From Clostridia bacterium (lineage in GTDB: Bacteria; Bacillota; Clostridia; Oscillospirales; QAMX01), in NCBI GenBank assembly GCA_017547975.1, contig JAFYNU010000283.1, positions 1 to 15,661 of the forward strand: a stretch of 15,661 nucleotides of DNA, read 5' to 3'. The translations under genes were made by a program, and so were the position numbers. Shown here one piece after another: positions 1-7,758 of the stretch. Numbering within the stretch: the first letter of the stretch is position 1; every line of letters starts with the position of its first letter. The notes under the pieces were generated by a model. That model was not told the DNA's origin. It ran no database searches and saw only the letters and a program-made list of their open reading frames with translations.

Positions 1-1681
1 AGGGTGCACGGTCGTTGTATTCCGCCTGCACCTCCTTCGAAAGCATCCATTCCAGAAAATCGGTAATACTCCCCTTCACGTCACTGCTTGCCAGCACCCC
101 AAAGAGATTTCGGGGGTTGATGGGATACCCTTCCCCGGGCTGGGTAGGTGACGGAAACAGAACCCCTTCGGTTCCGTATTTATAGGTGGTTGTTTCACTT
201 TTGCCATCGTTGTAGAAAATATGATTTACATCCTGAATCAGCGAAAACATGGTGATCTGACGGAAGGGGACAAATATGGCCTTGTCAGGTGCGTTGTTGG
301 CAAACACCTCGTCCTGATCTTTGGCATAGTTCTGCAGCAGCTTCAAAAGATCCACAAAGCTATCCTCTTCAAAATTACAGGTTCCATTTTCCAGGTCCAC
401 CCAGGCACTCATGCCATTGAAAATGAAATTGTTCATGGCGATTTCCCTGGTATATTGCTTATAGAAATTTTTGCTGTTCAGCCCCTCCAAAACGTCAATG
501 AGTTCCGTTACGGTTTCGATTTCACCAACCCGGTCCATAACCGGTTTGGGCAAAATCATGCCCCCGCTTTCAAACATGGGGCAGATGAGGGTGACCTTGC
601 CGTCAAACCGCAGGGCATTCAATACCCCCTCGAAGAAAACGCCCGAATTCAGCAGATCCCCGATCAGGTCCTCCACCGGAACCAGGTAGCCCTGCTTGGC
701 CATGTGAACCAGGGAATCCCCGGCGAAGCTCACCACCATGTCCACCTCCCCCGAAAGCACCGCAAGATTCAGGGAGGTTTGGCTATCAAAATACTTCACT
801 TCGATTTTGTTTTTCGAGGAAAGGTTATACTGGGTGATCATGTTTTCAAAAATGTGGTCGGCTCCAAAGGCACCCACCACCACCGTACCGGTGCCTGCTT
901 CGGGCTTTGAGACCGCTTCGGTTTCCTCACTCCCCGCAAGCAGGATCAGCATATCCCCGGTGAGCACCAGAAGATCCTTTCCCAACGGCAAAAGATCCCG
1001 GATTTCCGCAGACCGAATACCGTAACCTGCAAGATTTCCGATGTCCTCCGAGGCTTTTCCATCGGTTTTAAGCAGGTTGCCATCCTGCACGTAATAATTC
1101 CATCCCTCCCGGTGGCAGGTGAAGCTGCCTACAGGCAGAATCCCCTCCACCCAAACCGGGCTCCCTATCGTTTCCCCCAGGGGGTAGAGAAGCAGGTCGT
1201 TTTCAAGGACCACTTCAATCTCCACCGAATCGTACACCCGGCGAAGGGCGGCAAGATAGTCCGCCCCATCCAGCTTCCAGAAGCCCATAGGGGTATAGTA
1301 TGCATCATCCGGCAGAGTAACCGGTTTGCCATTATGTTGTACCTCTCCCGTTTCGGTGATGCTCCAGGCGTTTTCCCCAACCACCACCGACTTGGAGTCA
1401 GGCCCGGTTTCGCTTACTTCAAATGTTCCGGGTTCATAGCCTTGCCCCAGAAGGGCTTTCTGCCCATCCCCATGGAGCCAGACTTCCGTCCCGGTTTTCT
1501 CCAATCCAATGAGAGGCTCCTGGCTCCGGTAAACCAGGCGGGAGGTATAGCTTGTCCCCTGGTCAGCCTGGGGCAGGGACAGGACGTCCTTGCCAGCCTC
1601 TTCTTCCCCACTGCATCCGGCAAACAGATTCAGTAACAGAAATAACACCAACAACAAGGCTGTGTTTTTCATCTTTTTCAT
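1..1681 (-). CDS. Solute-binding lipoprotein with a large extra N-terminal domain (3' end cut by window)
   Basis: Probable ABC-type extracellular solute-binding lipoprotein; the C-terminus lies beyond the left edge and 560 residues are visible. The N-terminus is a lipoprotein signal peptide (MKKMKN, a leucine-rich core, then LFAGC with the lipid-bearing Cys at residue 23). Residues about 25-255 do not look like a solute-binding protein: they are rich in short beta-type segments with recurring Trp/Tyr and DG or NG turns, which suggests a propeller-like fold (inference). A solute-binding domain then begins near residue 262 (TVVVGAFGADHIF) and includes a typical FDGKVTLICPMFESGG stretch. The ATG at 1681 is preceded by GGGAGG six bases upstream. 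It follows the other solute-binding gene by 14 bases, so the two are probably co-transcribed. Substrate unknown; a sugar or oligosaccharide is plausible from the neighbours. Confidence 0.82.
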   Translation of the reverse strand, partial: MKKMKNTALLLVLFLLLNLFAGCSGEEEAGKDVLSLPQADQGTSYTSRLVYRSQEPLIGLEKTGTEVWLHGDGQKALLGQGYEPGTFEVSETGPDSKSVVVGENAWSITETGEVQHNGKPVTLPDDAYYTPMGFWKLDGADYLAALRRVYDSVEIEVVLENDLLLYPLGETIGSPVWVEGILPVGSFTCHREGWNYYVQDGNLLKTDGKASEDIGNLAGYGIRSAEIRDLLPLGKDLLVLTGDMLILLAGSEETEAVSKPEAGTGTVVVGAFGADHIFENMITQYNLSSKNKIEVKYFDSQTSLNLAVLSGEVDMVVSFAGDSLVHMAKQGYLVPVEDLIGDLLNSGVFFEGVLNALRFDGKVTLICPMFESGGMILPKPVMDRVGEIETVTELIDVLEGLNSKNFYKQYTREIAMNNFIFNGMSAWVDLENGTCNFEEDSFVDLLKLLQNYAKDQDEVFANNAPDKAIFVPFRQITMFSLIQDVNHIFYNDGKSETTTYKYGTEGVLFPSPTQPGEGYPINPRNLFGVLASSDVKGSITDFLEWMLSKEVQAEYNDRAP

Positions 1682-1695
1682 GTTTATCCTCCCAT

Positions 1696-3156
1696 TTATT
1701 GGGGCACGTGCCCCATATTCTGATAGTAGAGTCGCAGAACCTTTTGCAAAAAGTCTCCCCAATCATCAAAGGATTCTACAGTTTGCGGTTCCGGGTTGTT
1801 GAGAATACCCGCTTCGTAACATTGAAGAGTAAAGGGAATCACGTTATCCCTGCCATAAGCTTCGATAGTCTCATCAATTTGGTTGGTTCCGTAAAGTCTT
1901 GCCATAATAGCCAAACCCACGTTCAATCCCAAAATAGAGTTTCCATCCACATGAATACAGTCAGCCGCCGATAGAATCGGTTCCCCTTTTTCAATGGCCA
2001 TCTCCCAGGACACCTCACCATCGCTTCCTATCCATCCAAGATAATACTCAGCCGCATCCTTCCGGGTCCAAAAGCCCATATTATAGCTACCCGGCGTCCC
2101 GTAGGTAGTCCCCCGATAGGCGTTCTGTCCCTCCTCCGAGTAAAGCCATTGGAGGTATGCCGCCGCCTGTGGATAACCGATTCCGTTTTTCACAAGGCTG
2201 TAGCACATGCCCTGGATGGAAAGGCCGTTATGCCCGGGATAAGGCACCACGATGGCTTCCTCTCCGGGATCTGTATTCATCTGATCCCTAAAGATATCCA
2301 GGGTGACCCGGTTTGCAGTTGCAAGCGCATCGAACCGATGGAAATCCTGATCATACATATAGAAGAGAGAATTGCTATCTTCCCATTCCCCGGTTCCGTT
2401 TTTCAGGTATGTTTCCGCTTCTTCCCAGTCATCCGAAGTATTTTGCCAAAAAGACACGACCTCATTTATCCGTTCGTTGGTCAGGGTTTGAAGCCCCTCC
2501 TCGGTCATAGTATTTGCATCCAGAAGAGGTAGCAGAAAGAATTCTACCCCGCCGCTCCCTTTCAGGCTCCGAGCAACCGGCGGTAAACTGTCGTATAGCT
2601 TTTGCAGATCGTTCCAACTTTCCAACCGTCCGCCATAGCTTTCGTAAACCAGCTTTGGCACCCGAATACCCGCCAGGTTAAAACAAGGAATCGCCATAAG
2701 AAGTTCCCCATTGATCCGTCCGGCTTCCAGGATATTGGTGTAGTATTCTTCCTCGTTTTCCAGGTATTCCTTCAAAATACCCTCCATGTCAAGAAGCATT
2801 TCCTCCGTTCCAAGCATCATGACAAACTCCGCGTAATAGCTGTGCAGAAGGTCAAATTCTCCCTTTCTTGCTCCATCCAACAGAGCCTCCGGGCTTTCGT
2901 ACTCCCGGACCTCCACCGTCACACCGCTCACCTGCTCATAGTCCCGGAAGGAGGCAGAAACCACCTGCCCCTTGATGGCACCCACCCGAAAATCTCCGGT
3001 CAAGGGCAGGATTCCTTCCTCGCTTTCACTTTCGGCCTGTGTTGTTTCGGTCTCGTCCTCAAACTCTACCGCAATCCGTGGTTCCTCCTTACTGCATCCC
3101 GTAAACAGTGAAAGAAGCAAGCACATCATCAACACCCATGGAATATTTTTTCGCAT
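1696..3156 (-). CDS. Extracellular solute-binding lipoprotein (family 1 type)
   Basis: A 486-residue membrane-anchored substrate-binding protein of an ABC importer, by overall pattern. It starts with a lipoprotein signal peptide (MRKNIPW, hydrophobic core, LFTGC; Cys 21 would be lipidated), followed by an acidic Thr/Glu/Ser-rich linker, then the binding domain from about residue 50 (GDFRVGAIKGQVV). Features common in these proteins include a C-terminal YLQWLYSEEGQNAYRGTTYG segment. The frame is open further upstream to 3282, but that extension runs through a terminator and has no ribosome site. The ATG at 3156 has GGGAGGAG upstream and begins the signal peptide, so I chose it. It is first in a pair with the larger solute-binding protein downstream. 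No permease or ATPase gene is visible; they may lie beyond the left edge. Substrate not readable from sequence. Confidence 0.85.
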   Translation of the reverse strand: MRKNIPWVLMMCLLLSLFTGCSKEEPRIAVEFEDETETTQAESESEEGILPLTGDFRVGAIKGQVVSASFRDYEQVSGVTVEVREYESPEALLDGARKGEFDLLHSYYAEFVMMLGTEEMLLDMEGILKEYLENEEEYYTNILEAGRINGELLMAIPCFNLAGIRVPKLVYESYGGRLESWNDLQKLYDSLPPVARSLKGSGGVEFFLLPLLDANTMTEEGLQTLTNERINEVVSFWQNTSDDWEEAETYLKNGTGEWEDSNSLFYMYDQDFHRFDALATANRVTLDIFRDQMNTDPGEEAIVVPYPGHNGLSIQGMCYSLVKNGIGYPQAAAYLQWLYSEEGQNAYRGTTYGTPGSYNMGFWTRKDAAEYYLGWIGSDGEVSWEMAIEKGEPILSAADCIHVDGNSILGLNVGLAIMARLYGTNQIDETIEAYGRDNVIPFTLQCYEAGILNNPEPQTVESFDDWGDFLQKVLRLYYQNMGHVPQ

Positions 3157-3179
3157 ACACTCTCCTCCCGGCAAAAAGC

Positions 3180-3206
3180 ATCTTACTTTATAAGTCGCTT
3201 CCACAA
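3180..3206 (-). promoter_or_regulatory. Weak candidate promoter for the solute-binding gene pair
   Basis: Between the palindromic terminator and the lipoprotein start, the minus strand reads TTGTGG (3206-3201), 15 bases, TAAGAT (3185-3180). The spacing is short and the -35 is poor, but a promoter must lie in this 80-base gap if the upstream terminator works. Two small inverted repeats overlap it, GCTT-GTGG-AAGC and ACTT-ATA-AAGT, which could be operator half-sites or chance. Confidence 0.3.
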
Positions 3207-3238
3207 GCTGTTTGGTCTCAGGTTTTTTGAAATTTTTC

Positions 3239-3274
3239 CAAAAAAGGAAGAGACCGAGGTCTCTTCCTTTTTTG
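3239..3274 (-). terminator. Near-perfect palindromic terminator after the ydcF/nucleotidase pair
   Basis: The arms GGAAGAGACC and GGTCTCTTCC (3246-3255 and 3258-3267) are separated by GA only and flanked by six A on the left and six T on the right, plus one more C-G pair. Read on the minus strand it is a GC-containing hairpin followed by a U-run, 11 bases after the stop codon of the nucleotidase gene. The symmetry means it could also terminate plus-strand transcripts. Confidence 0.9.
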
Positions 3275-3285
3275 CTGATCATTCC

Positions 3286-3981
3286 TCATATGAAATCCCG
3301 TAGTTCCACAAGACGGATGATCTCGTAATCCACCGTCATCCCCGCCGGCAGGGCTTTGCCGAAGCGATTGAAATAACAGGTCTTCATGCCGTACCCCATG
3401 GCACCGGTCATGTCGGAGGAAATCGAATCTCCTACCATCAGGACCTCCCCGGGCAGGATAGGTTCGGCTCTGCCCTCGTTCAGTCCCGCCATGCAGGCAT
3501 CAAAAAAGGCCGGGGCGGGCTTGGACACACCGATTTTCTCCGATACGAAAATTCCTGCGAAATAGTCCAGCATACCGCCGTTTTTCAGGCGGTTCACCTG
3601 TTGGGCGTAGGGTCCGTTGCTGGCAACCGCCAGGATATAACGCCCATGGAGGTGTTCCAGAAGCTCCACGGCTCCCTCTACCCGGATGGCGCTGTGGAAG
3701 AGCCGTCCCCGGAAATAATCCTCGAAGGCAGCCCCATCGTAGGAAATGCCCAATTCCCCGAAGATACGGTTCCATCGCACCCGGCGCAGGTCGGCAATGG
3801 TCAGCTTTCCTTCCTCAATTTCATGCCACAGGGTGGTATTGATCCCGGTGAAGGTGGCGTAGACTCCCTCGTGGTATTCGCCCAGGCCGAATTCCCGGAA
3901 CCCTTCCCGAAGGGATTCCTTCACATACCCCTGGAAATCCAGCAGGGTATCGTCAATATCCAACAAAACAACCTTGACCAT
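3286..3981 (-). CDS. HAD-superfamily hydrolase, YjjG-type nucleotidase
   Basis: A 231-residue haloacid-dehalogenase-fold phosphatase, most like the YjjG family of cytoplasmic nucleotidases that dephosphorylate (often non-canonical pyrimidine) nucleoside monophosphates. All four HAD motifs are visible: DIDDTLLDF (nucleophile Asp 8, acid/base Asp 10), VASNG (residues 119-123), the Lys of SKPAP (154), and GDSISSD (184-190). The helical cap between motifs I and II has the NTTLWHEIEEGKLT pattern seen in YjjG proteins. The ATG at 3981 has AGGGG upstream; the longer open frame to 4161 lies inside the preceding gene. It begins 10 bases after the ydcF stop, so the two should be co-transcribed. Family assignment is good; the exact substrate is not determined, and other phosphate esters remain possible. 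Confidence 0.87.
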   Translation of the reverse strand: MVKVVLLDIDDTLLDFQGYVKESLREGFREFGLGEYHEGVYATFTGINTTLWHEIEEGKLTIADLRRVRWNRIFGELGISYDGAAFEDYFRGRLFHSAIRVEGAVELLEHLHGRYILAVASNGPYAQQVNRLKNGGMLDYFAGIFVSEKIGVSKPAPAFFDACMAGLNEGRAEPILPGEVLMVGDSISSDMTGAMGYGMKTCYFNRFGKALPAGMTVDYEIIRLVELRDFI

Positions 3982-3991
3982 GATATTCCCC

Positions 3992-4768
3992 TTACCTTTC
4001 CGAAGCATACAGAGGGTTGGCTTCCCGGATTTCCGCGCCATAGGCTTCCCGGAGCACCCGGAAGGCAGCCTCAACCTCCTCCGGAATATCCACGTGGTCA
4101 ATAAAATTCTTCCCCTTAGGACCATAGCCATGTTCGTCATCCCGAAGCCGCGGAATTTCACCCATCAGGAGGTTCACATAGCGATCGATGTTCCACATCC
4201 CCCGGATCTCGCTGGTATAACCGTCAGCCTCTACCGTGGCTCTGTAGGTGGCAAAATTGATGATATTGGTGCCCTCCGGTGCATATTTACGCATACCTGC
4301 ATCCATTCGGCGCTGCATGGTGGCATCCTGGCACAAAATGACATTTTTCCATTCCACACCGTTTTCCTTCAGCAGGGTCAAAAGGTTCGTAATGTTATTC
4401 CCACAGTTGGTGGATGCGGTTTCCAGATAATCGGGAACCATACCATATACCCTTTTCAGGTAACGGGCATACACCTCCGCCTCTGAAAGACCTTCGGTTT
4501 CGATCTCCGGATATTCGGCCTTCACCACATCCCGCAGGGTTTGGGTGGTGTGCCCCTCGCCCCCGACGATGATGTAGGTCTTTGCCACCCCATCGGCCAT
4601 GGCTTTTGCCAACAGGTCGCCCCCTGCAAGAATGCTTCCTCCAAAAAGCACCATGACGTCGGCTTTTGGAAATCCGTATTTCTCCTGCAGGACAGACTGG
4701 GTCAATTCCGGAACATCTCGCATCCCGCAAAAACGGCCCAGAACATTGATCGCTTCGGAAATGCTCAT
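3992..4768 (-). CDS. ydcF: YdcF-family protein (DUF218)
   Basis: 258 residues matching the E. coli YdcF protein as I recall it, a DUF218/ElyC-SanA-YdcF family member with a Rossmann-like fold reported to bind S-adenosylmethionine; its physiological role is unknown. Visible hallmarks are GGEGH (69-73), STNCGNN (119-125), QDATMQRR (147-154), and the strongly conserved block GEIPRLRDDEHGYGPKG (203-219) followed by HVDIPEEV. No signal peptide or membrane segment is seen, unlike SanA/ElyC relatives, so it should be cytoplasmic. The ATG at 4768 follows AAGGAG at a good distance. It is first in a two-gene unit with the nucleotidase and has its own strong promoter. Confidence 0.92.
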   Translation of the reverse strand: MSISEAINVLGRFCGMRDVPELTQSVLQEKYGFPKADVMVLFGGSILAGGDLLAKAMADGVAKTYIIVGGEGHTTQTLRDVVKAEYPEIETEGLSEAEVYARYLKRVYGMVPDYLETASTNCGNNITNLLTLLKENGVEWKNVILCQDATMQRRMDAGMRKYAPEGTNIINFATYRATVEADGYTSEIRGMWNIDRYVNLLMGEIPRLRDDEHGYGPKGKNFIDHVDIPEEVEAAFRVLREAYGAEIREANPLYASER

Positions 4769-4805
4769 AATCTTCTCCTTCTTGCCCCTTCCTTTTAGTC
4801 ACCTC

Positions 4806-4834
4806 ATTATACCATAACAAAAAGCCTGTCGCAA
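4806..4834 (-). promoter_or_regulatory. Sigma-A promoter for ydcF, overlapping the upstream terminator
   Basis: The minus strand reads TTGCGA (4834-4829), a 17-base spacer, and a perfect TATAAT (4811-4806). The expected start of transcription is near 4799, about 30 bases before the ydcF ATG. The -35 hexamer lies in the loop of the terminator hairpin that ends the carbohydrate operon, and the -10 lies just past its U-run. Confidence 0.8.
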
Positions 4835-4846
4835 GCAACAGGCTTT
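4815..4846 (-). terminator. Rho-independent terminator of the carbohydrate operon
   Basis: A 9-bp perfect stem, AAAGCCTGT with ACAGGCTTT (4821-4829 and 4838-4846), has an 8-base loop. On the minus strand it is followed by TTTTTGTTAT-type sequence. It starts 7 bases past the GH127 stop codon. Confidence 0.85.
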
Positions 4847-4853
4847 GTTTCCT

Positions 4854-6788
4854 TTACTGATCGTCTTCCAGCATCCAGACACGCATTTGCGTTTCGCCTC
4901 GGTTGCCCCAGGCGTAGTAGGGGATTGCCACCATGTTGGCCAGGCGCTTGATGGGACGGGACTCGCTGTAAAGCTCCCCACCTGTGACCATCCGCCGCCC
5001 GGTGAGGTGCAGGATCACGTTGCCCGCAAGTCTTCCCTCGGTGCAAAGCTCCGTTTTGGCGGAAAGCTCCCGGGGAATCCGCAGGGTCTGGATATCCTCC
5101 CCATTGTCCACTCCTTCAAACGCGTAGACCATGGGTCCCCGGAGAAGGGCCACCTTGCCGGCGTTTTCCATGACCTTGCCGTTGGCAAATACCTTCCGTA
5201 CCGCAAGGTCAAAGGTAAGTTCCACCACATCCCCCGTTTTCCAGGAGCGATCCAGGTACAAATACCCCTTTTGCAGGATAGCTGCCACCTCCACTGCTTC
5301 TCCATTTACCTTCAATTCTGCCTGATGGGGCTTCACGTAACCCGGCAGATGAATGGCAAGGGTAAATCTTTCGGTTTTGGGCTCTACCCGATAGATCACC
5401 TTCCCCTCCCAGGGGTATTCGCTTTCCACCGTGATATCGGCGTGGGTAAGGGACGCCCTTTGCCCCACCAGCAGGTGGGAGAAGAGGGTTGTTTCGTTTT
5501 CGGTCCAGGCGTAGTTACCCAGGGCGGTGACCATACGAACCAGGTTCGGAGGACAGCAGGCGCAGGCATACCAGCCCGGTCTTTCGGGCAGGACGTGATT
5601 GTGACCATACACCTTCCCCGAAATGCCGGGGTTGACCTCCAGGGGATTCACGTAGAAATACCGTTTTCCATCCAGTTGAATCCCGCTGATGGTGCCGTTG
5701 TAAAGCTCCTTTTCGAGAATATCCGCATACCGCCCGTCTGCTTCGATCTCCAGCATGCGCTTGGCAAAGAACACCATAGCGATCGACGCACAGGTCTCAG
5801 CATAAACCGTGTCGTTGGGAAGGTGATAATCCTCCGAAAAGGCCTCCCCCTCCACCGTGGCGCCGATGCCGCCGGTGATATACATCTGCTGATTGACGAC
5901 GTTATCCCACAGGGTCTTGCAGGCAGAATAAAGCTTGTCGTCCCCATCCTCCGCCGCAAGATCCGCCATGGCGGTATACATATAGGTGGCGCGGACGGCG
6001 TGTCCCACTGCCCGGGTCTGGTCATAAATGGGCTTGTGGGCCTGGTTGTAGGAAACGTCCATGGGATCCTCGTTATGTGCGCCCCAATGGGACCAGCCCC
6101 GCTTGATTTTTTCCTTATAGAAGTAGTCGGGATCCTTGCCCCGTTCTTCCAGGAAGAAGCGGGCCATTTCCTTATATTCCGGTTTGCCGGTGGCCCGGTA
6201 GAGCTTCATCAGGCCGATTTCCACCTCCTGGTGGCCGGGGATGCCCCGTTCCTTGCCTTCCCCAAACCGGCTGATGATGTGCTTCGCCATGCGCTCCATC
6301 ACGTCCAGCAAGCGGGTTTTTCCGGTGGCATAATAATAGGCCACCGCCGCCTCCATCATGTGTCCGGCGCAATAGAGCTCGTGGCATTCGTGCAGATTCT
6401 GCCAGCGGTGCTCCGGCTCCTTGATGGTGAAGAAGGTATTCAAATAACCGTCATCCTGTTGAGCCTTGGCAATAATTTCGATGATTTCATCCGCCCGGGC
6501 TTCCAGGTCGGGATCAGGCTTCACCGTCAGGGAGTAGGCCACCCCCTCCAGCCATTTTGCCACGTCACTGTCCTGGAACACCATGCCGTAAAATTCCCCT
6601 TCCGCAAGCCCGGCGGCAATGCGGAAGTTTTCGATGGCATGGCTTTTGGCAACCCCTTCCACCTGGTCGTTGAGAACCCTTTCCTGGAAGGGAATCACCT
6701 CCCGGATGACCCTCTCCTGCAGGGCGGACCAGAAAGGATCCTGAATCCGTACCCTATCAACGGTAACTTCGTTTGCGATCTTTTTCAT
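4854..6788 (-). CDS. Beta-L-arabinofuranosidase, glycoside hydrolase family 127
   Basis: A 644-residue GH127 enzyme that would release terminal beta-L-arabinofuranose from plant-derived oligosaccharides. GH127 enzymes use a zinc-bound cysteine nucleophile. Compared from memory with the Bifidobacterium enzyme HypBA1 (about 658 aa), all catalytic elements are visible: GEAF with the likely acid/base Glu 315, ETC with zinc ligands Glu 331 and Cys 333, and YACACCPPN with Cys 411 (nucleophile) and Cys 412. Residues about 1-430 form the (alpha/alpha)6 barrel, with typical HECHELYCAGHMMEAAVAYY and GHQEVEIGLMKLYRATG stretches; beta-sandwich domains follow. No signal peptide is present, so it should act in the cytoplasm. 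The ATG at 6788 has AAAGGAGG seven bases upstream. It is last in the operon, 12 bases after the GH43 stop. Confidence 0.95.
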   Translation of the reverse strand: MKKIANEVTVDRVRIQDPFWSALQERVIREVIPFQERVLNDQVEGVAKSHAIENFRIAAGLAEGEFYGMVFQDSDVAKWLEGVAYSLTVKPDPDLEARADEIIEIIAKAQQDDGYLNTFFTIKEPEHRWQNLHECHELYCAGHMMEAAVAYYYATGKTRLLDVMERMAKHIISRFGEGKERGIPGHQEVEIGLMKLYRATGKPEYKEMARFFLEERGKDPDYFYKEKIKRGWSHWGAHNEDPMDVSYNQAHKPIYDQTRAVGHAVRATYMYTAMADLAAEDGDDKLYSACKTLWDNVVNQQMYITGGIGATVEGEAFSEDYHLPNDTVYAETCASIAMVFFAKRMLEIEADGRYADILEKELYNGTISGIQLDGKRYFYVNPLEVNPGISGKVYGHNHVLPERPGWYACACCPPNLVRMVTALGNYAWTENETTLFSHLLVGQRASLTHADITVESEYPWEGKVIYRVEPKTERFTLAIHLPGYVKPHQAELKVNGEAVEVAAILQKGYLYLDRSWKTGDVVELTFDLAVRKVFANGKVMENAGKVALLRGPMVYAFEGVDNGEDIQTLRIPRELSAKTELCTEGRLAGNVILHLTGRRMVTGGELYSESRPIKRLANMVAIPYYAWGNRGETQMRVWMLEDDQ

Positions 6789-6800
6789 TGGTGTCCTCCT

Positions 6801-7748
6801 TTACTGCCAGCCGTGGTCAGCAAAATCGTGGGCTTTGATGCGTTCGTATTCTTCCATGGTAATGGGCAGAATGGTTCCGTGCTTGAAGCCGTAGGGGAAG
6901 GAAAATTCCTCGTCAGCCCGCCGGAAGCTTCCGCTTGCCAGGCTGTCGGCCACAAAGGGCACGTAGCCCTGTCCCTCCCCGGGGACGCCGTAGTAATCCA
7001 AGAAGAGGCACCAGCGTCCATCCTCCAGCCGCACGGCGGTGGCGGCTTCATAAAGACCGGCCTCCACATCCTTCATGCTTTCATCAAAAGCTTCCACCCG
7101 GCTGTAGGGTCCGGTGACCGAATCGGATGCCACCATGATGATCTTGGCGGGATCCTTTTCGCTTTTCAGAAACATATAGTAGCGGCCATCCTCTTCGTAA
7201 AGGGCAGAGTCGATGACACCGCTGTCTTCCTTTTCATAAAGCAATTCCGGTTTGGTGAATTCCTTGAAATCCTGGGTCCGGGTGTAGAAAATCCCCTTGA
7301 AACCGTAGTCGTTACGGATATGGCTGCTGGACCAGTGGAGGATGTATTCCCCGCTTTCCTTATCCAAGATGACATCGGGCGCCCACAGGCAGCCAAAGCT
7401 TTCGTCCCCCAGTTTAATCAGGCTTTGCTCCGACCAGTTTACCAGATCCTCTGATTCCCACATGGCAAGGCATTTACTGCCGTTTCTGGAAATTTCTTCC
7501 CAATTGTGGTGGTACTTGCCCCGCATACCGTAAGCCAGGCTCAGGTCGGTGGCGATGATACGAAACTTATCCTGACACCGGACGATGGTGAAATCCCGAA
7601 CCCCTTTGTCCCCGTGGTATGCCCACAGCACCGGGGTACCATCGTTGATGGCTTCCCAATGGAAGCCGTCCTTGCTGACACCGAAATATACCTGTTCCCC
7701 GTCGGGGGTGGATTTTTCCCGAAAATGTACGAATAAATAGGCTTGCAT
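6801..7748 (-). CDS. GH43-like glycosidase (five-bladed propeller), probable arabinosidase or xylosidase
   Basis: A 315-residue cytoplasmic protein with the GH43 pattern; family members remove arabinofuranose or xylose. It opens with LFVHF, then EQVYFGVSKDGFHW. Candidate catalytic residues are Asp 52 (GVRDF, general base), Asp 180 (VIDSALYEEDGRYY, pKa-tuning Asp) and Glu 234 (YEAATAV, general acid); CLWAPDV (120-126) is the usual WAP(D/E) blade signature. I chose the ATG at 7748 because AAGGAG lies just upstream and the propeller begins there; the open frame extends to 7793, inside the preceding gene. It lies 10 bases after the isomerase stop and 12 bases before GH127, so it belongs to the same operon. 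Subfamily and substrate cannot be set from sequence by eye. Confidence 0.85.
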   Translation of the reverse strand: MQAYLFVHFREKSTPDGEQVYFGVSKDGFHWEAINDGTPVLWAYHGDKGVRDFTIVRCQDKFRIIATDLSLAYGMRGKYHHNWEEISRNGSKCLAMWESEDLVNWSEQSLIKLGDESFGCLWAPDVILDKESGEYILHWSSSHIRNDYGFKGIFYTRTQDFKEFTKPELLYEKEDSGVIDSALYEEDGRYYMFLKSEKDPAKIIMVASDSVTGPYSRVEAFDESMKDVEAGLYEAATAVRLEDGRWCLFLDYYGVPGEGQGYVPFVADSLASGSFRRADEEFSFPYGFKHGTILPITMEEYERIKAHDFADHGWQ

Positions 7749-7758
7749 ATCCCGCTCC

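Noticed and set aside
221..1636. Several plus-strand open frames in the left 1.7 kb
   Set aside because: The minus-strand lipoprotein frame is open from 1681 to the window edge with a signal peptide and a good ribosome site; the plus-strand frames are its shadows.
3157..3282. A longer start for the 486-residue solute-binding protein (to 3282)
   Set aside because: The extension is translated terminator and promoter sequence and would bury the signal peptide 42 residues inside the protein.
3982..4161. A longer start for the nucleotidase (to 4161)
   Set aside because: It lies within ydcF, lacks a ribosome site, and would place about 60 non-homologous residues before the first HAD motif.
4845..7454. 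An 869-codon plus-strand open frame across GH127 and GH43
   Set aside because: It is codon-aligned antisense to both genes. It stays open because those genes avoid TTA, CTA and TCA codons in that stretch. The minus-strand proteins have clear families and ribosome sites; the antisense product resembles nothing I know.
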